A stretch of 25,244 nucleotides of DNA from JBIOJB01 sp044450465 (GTDB lineage: Bacteria; Chloroflexota; Dormibacteria; Dormibacterales; Dormibacteraceae): assembly GCA_044450465.1 (NCBI GenBank), contig JBIOJB010000039.1, forward strand, positions 1 to 25,244, in the 5' to 3' direction. The position numbers and the translations under genes are program-made. Positions 23,361-25,244 of this stretch are shown here, piece after piece. The notes below the pieces were generated by a model. The model was not told where the DNA came from. It saw only the letters and a program-made list of their open reading frames with translations, and did no database searches. The stretch's first letter is position 1. Every line of letters starts with the position of its first letter.

Positions 23361-23651
23361 TTACGGATGAGAGCCGCCCGACACCGCCACGACCGAGTTC
23401 GTCGACGAGCTGACGCCGCTCGAGGTGGTGAGGCCCGACGAGATCGACGACGTGGAGCTTGAGTTGGAAGTCAAGGCGGTGATTGCCTGTGAGAAGGGTG
23501 AGGTGCCCGGGAGCGTGGCGGCGCTGACCACGCTCAGCGTGCCGACAGCCGCGACCGAACCGAAGGCGACCCCGGCGGTCAGGCGGTTCAGCAGGCGGAA
23601 TGCCCGGTCTCTGGAGCGAACCCTCTGCTGCAGCTCTGTTCCGGCTTCCAT
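23361..23651 (-). CDS. Small Ser/Thr-rich single-TM protein heading the redox operon
   Basis: 96 residues. A charged N-terminus (1-23) is followed by one hydrophobic segment (about 24-46) and a C-terminal half rich in Ser and Thr (61-84) ending VAVSGGSHP. The segment includes the tandem SSGLTTS and SGVSSST. No family is recognised. It starts the operon, 294 bases before the cytochrome gene start, with a TAA separated from the next TTG by three bases. Topology would place the Ser/Thr-rich tail outside if the basic N-terminus stays inside. It could be a surface anchor, a heme or copper-related accessory, or a flavinylation target, none of which is shown by motif. Confidence 0.65.
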   Translation of the reverse strand: MEAGTELQQRVRSRDRAFRLLNRLTAGVAFGSVAAVGTLSVVSAATLPGTSPFSQAITALTSNSSSTSSISSGLTTSSGVSSSTNSVVAVSGGSHP

Positions 23652-23671
23652 GTCCGAGGAGTTTGCCGGTC

Positions 23672-23681
23672 GTTCATGAAC
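23672..23681. promoter_or_regulatory. Palindrome GTTCATGAAC upstream of the redox operon
   Basis: A perfect 10-bp palindrome lies about 20 bases before the ATG of the 96-residue protein. It could bind a regulator, but OmpR-type regulators usually use direct repeats, so the link is weak. The rest of 23652-23765 shows no gene. Confidence 0.2.
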
Positions 23682-23770
23682 CGAAACTTGGAGAAGGCTG
23701 GGAACATGCTGAGAGCCCCGAAACAGCCGAAGACGTGACTCGGGCCCCTCGGAAAAGTGCCCCTATAGAC

Positions 23771-23815
23771 CTTCGGGTGATCTGTCGTAAAGCTACTTCG
23801 GTTGATCTGTCTCAC
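23771..23815 (+). repeat. Left terminal inverted repeat with two iterons
   Basis: Two copies of a TTCGGnTGATCTGTC motif occur 25 bases apart (TGA at 23778 and 23803). The stretch GCTACTTCGG and the flanking iteron reappear in reverse complement at the right end. Confidence 0.65.
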
Positions 23816-23828
23816 TCCCACTGAAAAT

Positions 23829-24997
23829 CTAGCGCCGCGGCGCAGTGCTGTCGGCATGTAGTTTGCGAACCGCGCCCTTGCTGGTGCGAGCGACCGTCTT
23901 GAGCAGCTCGTTGCCGACCCAAAACTGAAGCAGGCCGTCGGTCACCAGGACGTCGCAGGCGCTGCCGGCGTAGTTCCGGCCCACGCAGACCTGTTGGTAG
24001 CCGACCGAGACGACACCGTTGCTGGCGACCTTCCGGCAGACCCACTGCTCACCGTTGCGCTCCGGATGTCTCAGCTGATGCCGGACTTCTGCACCACCTG
24101 CGCGGAAGCGGCTCTCCGGCGTGAGGTCGCCCAGCGCCTGGTGTGGCCGTTGCGTGTTGTAGTAGCTCACCCATTCATCGAGCGCCTCCTGTGCCGTCTT
24201 CAAGGTCTTGAACACTTGCCTGGTGTCGAACTCGACTCGAAGCGTTTTGTGGAAGCGCTCGATCTTGCCGGTCGTGGTCGGCGAGCGTGGTTGGGTGAGG
24301 ATGTGGTCGACTCCGTTCTCCCGGCAGATTCGGTCGAACAGCACCTCCACCGGTGGCTGCGCGAAGCGCCCGGTGAACACCTTGCCGTTGTCGGTGAGGA
24401 CCTGGGCTGGCACACCGTAGGTCTTCAGAGCTGAACTGAACCCGTCGCAGACCGACTGAGTTCGCTCCCGAGGCATGAGCCGAGCTGAGACGCAATATCT
24501 GGAGTGGTCGTCAACACCAGTTAGCGCCTTGGCTGAGGTGCCGTCGGCCAGCAAGAAGCCATGCACCAAGTCCAGCTGCCACAGTTCCATCGGCGCGCCT
24601 CGCTCCCAGCGTTTCCAGGTTTCCCGGCGCCGGCGGCGCGTCATCGGGTCGATGACCGCGGCCCGGACCAAGCAGCGATAGACCGCCGACTCCGACGGCG
24701 CCGGCTCGACCCCCTTGCGGGCCAGCTCGAAGGCAATTCGCCGTGCTCCCCAGTAAGGATGTGAGCGCCGCATCTCGAGCACCATGGCCTCCACCTCAGG
24801 CGGGGTTTGACGAGGGCTGTGAGCCGGCCGGTGGGACCGATTATATTCAAGCCTTCCAGTCCGTCGCCTTCGTAACGCGCCAGCCAACGGTGCATCGTCC
24901 GCCGCGAAATGCCCCAATCCCTGGCCACCTCGCCCACCGTGCGACCGTCGCCAATTACCGCCACAACCGCCTTGTACCTTTGCTCAGTCACGCTCAT
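23829..24997 (-). pseudogene. IS481-type DDE transposase, frameshifted
   Basis: The first reading frame, from ATG 24997, encodes the N-terminal HTH: VTEQRYKAVVAVIGDGR, then EVARDWGISRRTMHRWLARY. After LEGL it goes out of frame near 24840-24850. The rest, NRSHRPAHSPRQTPPEVEAM onward, is in the -1 frame to the stop at 23829. A single missing base in GGCTTGAATATAATCGG explains this; no slippery heptamer for programmed shifting is present. The catalytic DDE residues are intact in the second frame: LWQLDLVHG, VLTDNGKVF and GKIERFHKTL. YYNTQRPHQALG is the typical C-terminal motif. The transposase is probably inactive unless the base is a sequencing error. Confidence 0.85.
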
Positions 24998-25013
24998 CTC
25001 CCTCATGTGCGGG

Positions 25014-25105
25014 AGCGTGACAAATCAGCCGAAGTAGCTGTGACGCATCACCCGATGTTGTGTGACCCATCAGTCGAAGGCCTTTTGGGACCTGTCAGCC
25101 GAACT
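25014..25105 (+). repeat. Right end of the IS with four iterons
   Basis: The motif TCAnnCGAnn occurs at 25025, 25048, 25070 and 25095, spaced 23, 22 and 25 bases. The inner two pair with the left-end repeat in reverse complement. Such repeats probably bind the transposase. The left side has only two clear copies. Confidence 0.6.
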
Positions 25106-25188
25106 TGCACACGAAATTGGCTCCGGTCTAGAACTGACGGAGATCGCTGACACTGGGGCATTCCAATTCAGCAGAGGAGGAAGCCCAG

Positions 25189-25244
25189 TTGACCGAACGA
25201 GAACTATCCAGGGGAGCAGCTCGGCGACTCGCCATCATCCAGCA
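25189..25244 (+). CDS. Start of a second transposase/integrase-like gene (partial)
   Basis: A TTG at 25189 behind a strong AGAGGAGGAAG ribosome site begins MTERELSRGAARRLAIIQ, still open at the window edge. This N-terminus resembles HTH-type IS transposases (IS481/IS3 group), but only 18 residues are available. If correct, a second IS abuts the first. Confidence 0.45.
   Translation, partial: MTERELSRGAARRLAIIQ

Larger units (their letters stand above)
23766..25111 (-). mobile_element. IS481-family-like insertion sequence
   Basis: About 1.35 kb with one frameshifted transposase (minus strand) between related inverted ends. The left end CTTCGGGTGATCTGTC... (23771-23815) aligns with the reverse complement of 25014-25056. 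The outer limits are estimated from the last iteron on each side (left near 23766, right near 25111), because no clear target duplication was found. The element sits immediately upstream of the redox operon. Confidence 0.7.

Noticed and set aside
23721..23740. CAGCCGAAGACGTGAC resembling an IS end iteron in the opposite orientation
   Set aside because: Only about ten bases match and nothing else of a second element is visible there, so it is likely chance or a remnant too short to call.
24838..24850. Programmed -1 frameshift in the transposase
   Set aside because: No slippery heptamer or following stem is seen, and IS481 transposases are normally a single frame; a deletion or sequencing error is simpler.

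Overview
The window is high-GC bacterial DNA with dense gene packing, frequent GTG and TTG starts and many 1-4 base gene overlaps. Single-cluster CxxHxxC ferredoxins, MMPL transporters, GT87-type enzymes and apparently leaderless genes point to a GC-rich soil lineage such as Actinomycetota, Chloroflexota or Candidatus Dormibacterota. This placement is inference from gene content; no rRNA or other phylogenetic marker is present.

Layout. (1) 1-1670, minus strand: the 5' part of a benzoyl-CoA reductase / 2-hydroxyacyl-CoA dehydratase subunit (BcrC/BadD-like), preceded by a TetR repressor gene. A 16-bp palindrome exactly fills the spacer of the bcrC-like promoter, and a 13/16 copy lies on the tetR -10 box. 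(2) 1748-3025, plus: a GT87-like membrane glycosyltransferase. (3) 3022-7435, minus: class III aminotransferase, APC permease and FAD-dependent amine oxidoreductase, probably an amine or amino-acid uptake and catabolism unit; the oxidoreductase has no normal start codon ahead of its FAD-binding motif. (4) 7570-11031: an ArsR repressor with a CxxxC pair, a 20-bp operator, and a divergent operon DsrE - TusA - SQR-like flavoprotein - TusA - DsrE2 - OsmC, which looks like a sulfane-sulfur oxidation and relay system. A DksA/TraR zinc-finger protein and a second OsmC follow. (5) 11852-13709: divergent MFS exporter and msrA. (6) 13771-18155, plus: a PrsW-like membrane protein with a zinc ribbon at each end, a zinc-ribbon/TM/Pro-Ser-linker protein, and an MMPL transporter, closed by a strong hairpin. 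(7) 18296-23651, minus: a seven-gene redox operon of small Ser/Thr-rich membrane protein, bis-His cytochrome b-like ferric-reductase protein, NuoF-like flavoprotein, 3Fe-4S-type ferredoxin, ApbE flavin transferase, OmpR-type regulator and histidine kinase. Three consecutive GTGA overlaps and one ATGA overlap link most of it. (8) 23766-25111: an IS481-like element with a frameshifted transposase and iteron-bearing ends, followed by the start of a second transposase-like gene at the right edge.

The two systems most worth attention are the ArsR-controlled DsrE/TusA/SQR operon, with paired duplicate carriers around one flavoprotein, and the GTGA-coupled membrane redox operon, which carries its own flavin transferase but no recognisable FMN-binding-domain target and ends in its own two-component system. 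No tRNA, rRNA or CRISPR array was seen, and no gene-free stretch exceeds 300 bases.
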